From the NCBI GenBank assembly GCA_003526435.1, contig DPWF01000380.1:1-16031 (forward strand): a DNA stretch of 16,031 nt. The letters are read 5' to 3'. The stretch comes from Chitinophagaceae bacterium (lineage in GTDB: Bacteria > Bacteroidota > Bacteroidia > Chitinophagales > Chitinophagaceae). The notes below the pieces were generated by a model. That model was not told the DNA's origin, searched no databases, and worked only from the letters and a program-made list of their open reading frames with translations. The position numbers and the translations under genes are program-made. Shown here in pieces: positions 15,130 through 16,031 of this stretch. Numbering within the stretch: the first letter of the stretch is position 1; the number at the start of each line of letters is the position of its first letter.

Positions 15130-15999
15130 ATGAAATCATTCATATTATTGGCATTTGCCACACTCCTGATAACAACTACCGGTTTTACACAAATAGATAA
15201 TACCGTTACAGTAAACGCAAAAATTGCCGGCAACTGCGGTATGTGTAAAAATGCCATTGAAAAAGCGGCTGATAAAAAGAAAATATCAAAAGCAACATGG
15301 GATAAGGATACAAAACTGGCCAGTATAACTTACGACAGTAAGAAAACCAGCCTGGATGGGGTTTTAAAAGACATTGCATTGGCTGGTTATGATAACCAGC
15401 ATTTTCTTGCACCGGATGATGCATATAATAAATTACCGGAATGCTGTAAATACAAAAGAGAAAGCAAACAAACAGTAGCTAACCAGGCCTTACAAACAGC
15501 CCCTACCTCTCACCAAAATCATGAAGGGCATGATCAAAACAGACAGGACAATACAATACAGGCTACCAATCAGCTAACTGCTGTATTCGACAGTTACTTT
15601 ACATTAAAAGATGCACTGGTAAAAACCGATGGAGCACAGGCTTCTGTTAAAGCAAAGGAATTGAAAACAGCTATCGATGCAGTTAAAATGGACAAGCTTG
15701 CAACAGATGTTCATACCGTTTGGATGAAACTGGTGAACGGCTTAACAGAAGATGCTGAACACATCAACGAAACAAAAGACATAGCACACCAGCGCGATCA
15801 TTTCATGAGCCTTTCGAAGAATATGTACGAGTTGATTAAGGTTTCCAAAACCACCGATCCTGTATATTACCAATTTTGCCCGATGGCCAATAATGGCAAA
15901 GGGGCCAACTGGTTAAGCAGAGAAGCGGGTATCAAAAACCCATACTATGGGGCACAGATGCTTACCTGCGGAAAAACAGTGGAAACTATTAAACAGTAA
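15130..15999 (+). CDS. Secreted HMA-DUF3347 protein (periplasmic metal-binding)
   Basis: This 289-residue exported protein has a signal peptide ending near TGFTQ (residue 21). An HMA-like domain at about 25-92 carries the CGMC site (Cys36, Cys39). A linker contains ECCKYK (Cys105, Cys106) and a His-bearing SHQNHEGHDQN stretch, and a C-terminal DUF3347 domain covers about 147-289. The DUF3347 end is recognisable from FCPMANNGKGANWLS with Cys250, NPYYGAQMLTCG with Cys280, and the helical core before it. This domain also occurs at the C-terminus of some CusB-like efflux adaptors, which points to periplasmic metal capture or delivery. The start is preceded by an A-rich leader (AATTAAAAAA), common before well-expressed Bacteroidota genes. 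A palindrome follows the stop. Confidence 0.88.
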   Translation: MKSFILLAFATLLITTTGFTQIDNTVTVNAKIAGNCGMCKNAIEKAADKKKISKATWDKDTKLASITYDSKKTSLDGVLKDIALAGYDNQHFLAPDDAYNKLPECCKYKRESKQTVANQALQTAPTSHQNHEGHDQNRQDNTIQATNQLTAVFDSYFTLKDALVKTDGAQASVKAKELKTAIDAVKMDKLATDVHTVWMKLVNGLTEDAEHINETKDIAHQRDHFMSLSKNMYELIKVSKTTDPVYYQFCPMANNGKGANWLSREAGIKNPYYGAQMLTCGKTVETIKQ

Positions 16000-16007
16000 T
16001 CACAAGC

Positions 16008-16031
16008 TGCAGGCTTCCCGGGAAGCCTGCA
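16008..16031 (+). terminator. Perfect 24-bp palindrome, probable terminator of the metal cassette
   Basis: TGCAGGCTTCCC (16008-16019) is followed directly by its exact reverse complement GGGAAGCCTGCA (16020-16031). It starts 9 bases after the stop of the HMA-DUF3347 gene, the usual place for a rho-independent terminator. The window ends at the last base of the stem. The T-tract and any stem extension (AAGC precedes the left arm) therefore cannot be seen. Confidence 0.7.

Noticed and set aside
13278..15999. Integrative element or recent island carrying the metal genes.
   Set aside because: No integrase, transposase, tRNA or flanking direct repeats are visible, and base composition looks like that of the neighbours by eye.

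Overview
The window looks like chromosome from a member of the Bacteroidota, most likely the family Chitinophagaceae. Three things suggest this: the gene order nadK, DUF6089 barrel, uppS, bamA, ompH, ompH, murI; several TAnnTTTG-type -7 promoter elements in place of E. coli-like boxes; and AT-leaning DNA with few clear Shine-Dalgarno sites. The genus cannot be fixed from sequence alone. I see no rRNA, tRNA, CRISPR array, transposase or phage gene.

Positions 187-13143 lie on the minus strand and are read from high to low coordinates. In transcription order they are: a Tat-type lipoprotein of the M24 (Xaa-Pro aminopeptidase) family, a short Omp85 protein with one POTRA domain, NAD kinase, a DUF6089 outer-membrane barrel, undecaprenyl diphosphate synthase, BamA, two tandem Skp/OmpH chaperones, a strong terminator, a large secreted TPR protein and glutamate racemase. 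This is an envelope-biogenesis block. UppS makes the lipid carrier, MurI supplies D-glutamate for peptidoglycan, BamA inserts outer-membrane proteins and the Skp proteins escort them across the periplasm. A 305-base gap (9085-9389) between nadK and the DUF6089 gene holds an imperfect inverted repeat and a candidate promoter.

From 13278 to the right end the genes switch to the plus strand and form a compact metal-handling cassette of four genes. They encode a regulator fusing an HMA-like CxxC domain to an AraC-type DNA-binding domain, a membrane protein fusing an HMA domain to a MauE/DoxX-like module, a small secreted Cys-rich protein, and a secreted HMA-DUF3347 protein. Three different CxxC metal sites (CSRC, CGSC, CGMC) fall within about 2 kb. 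No P-type ATPase, RND pump or mercuric reductase is present in the window. The first three genes have candidate TAnnTTTG -7 elements just before their starts. A 7-bp perfect inverted repeat sits where the -33 box of the regulator promoter should be. A perfect 24-bp palindrome closes the cassette at the window edge, probably as a terminator.

The metal cassette is the part most likely to hold under-described biology. The reading offered is that metal, probably Cu(I) or another thiophilic ion, is sensed by the HMA-AraC protein and handled by the membrane and secreted partners. That is inference from domain content and layout.
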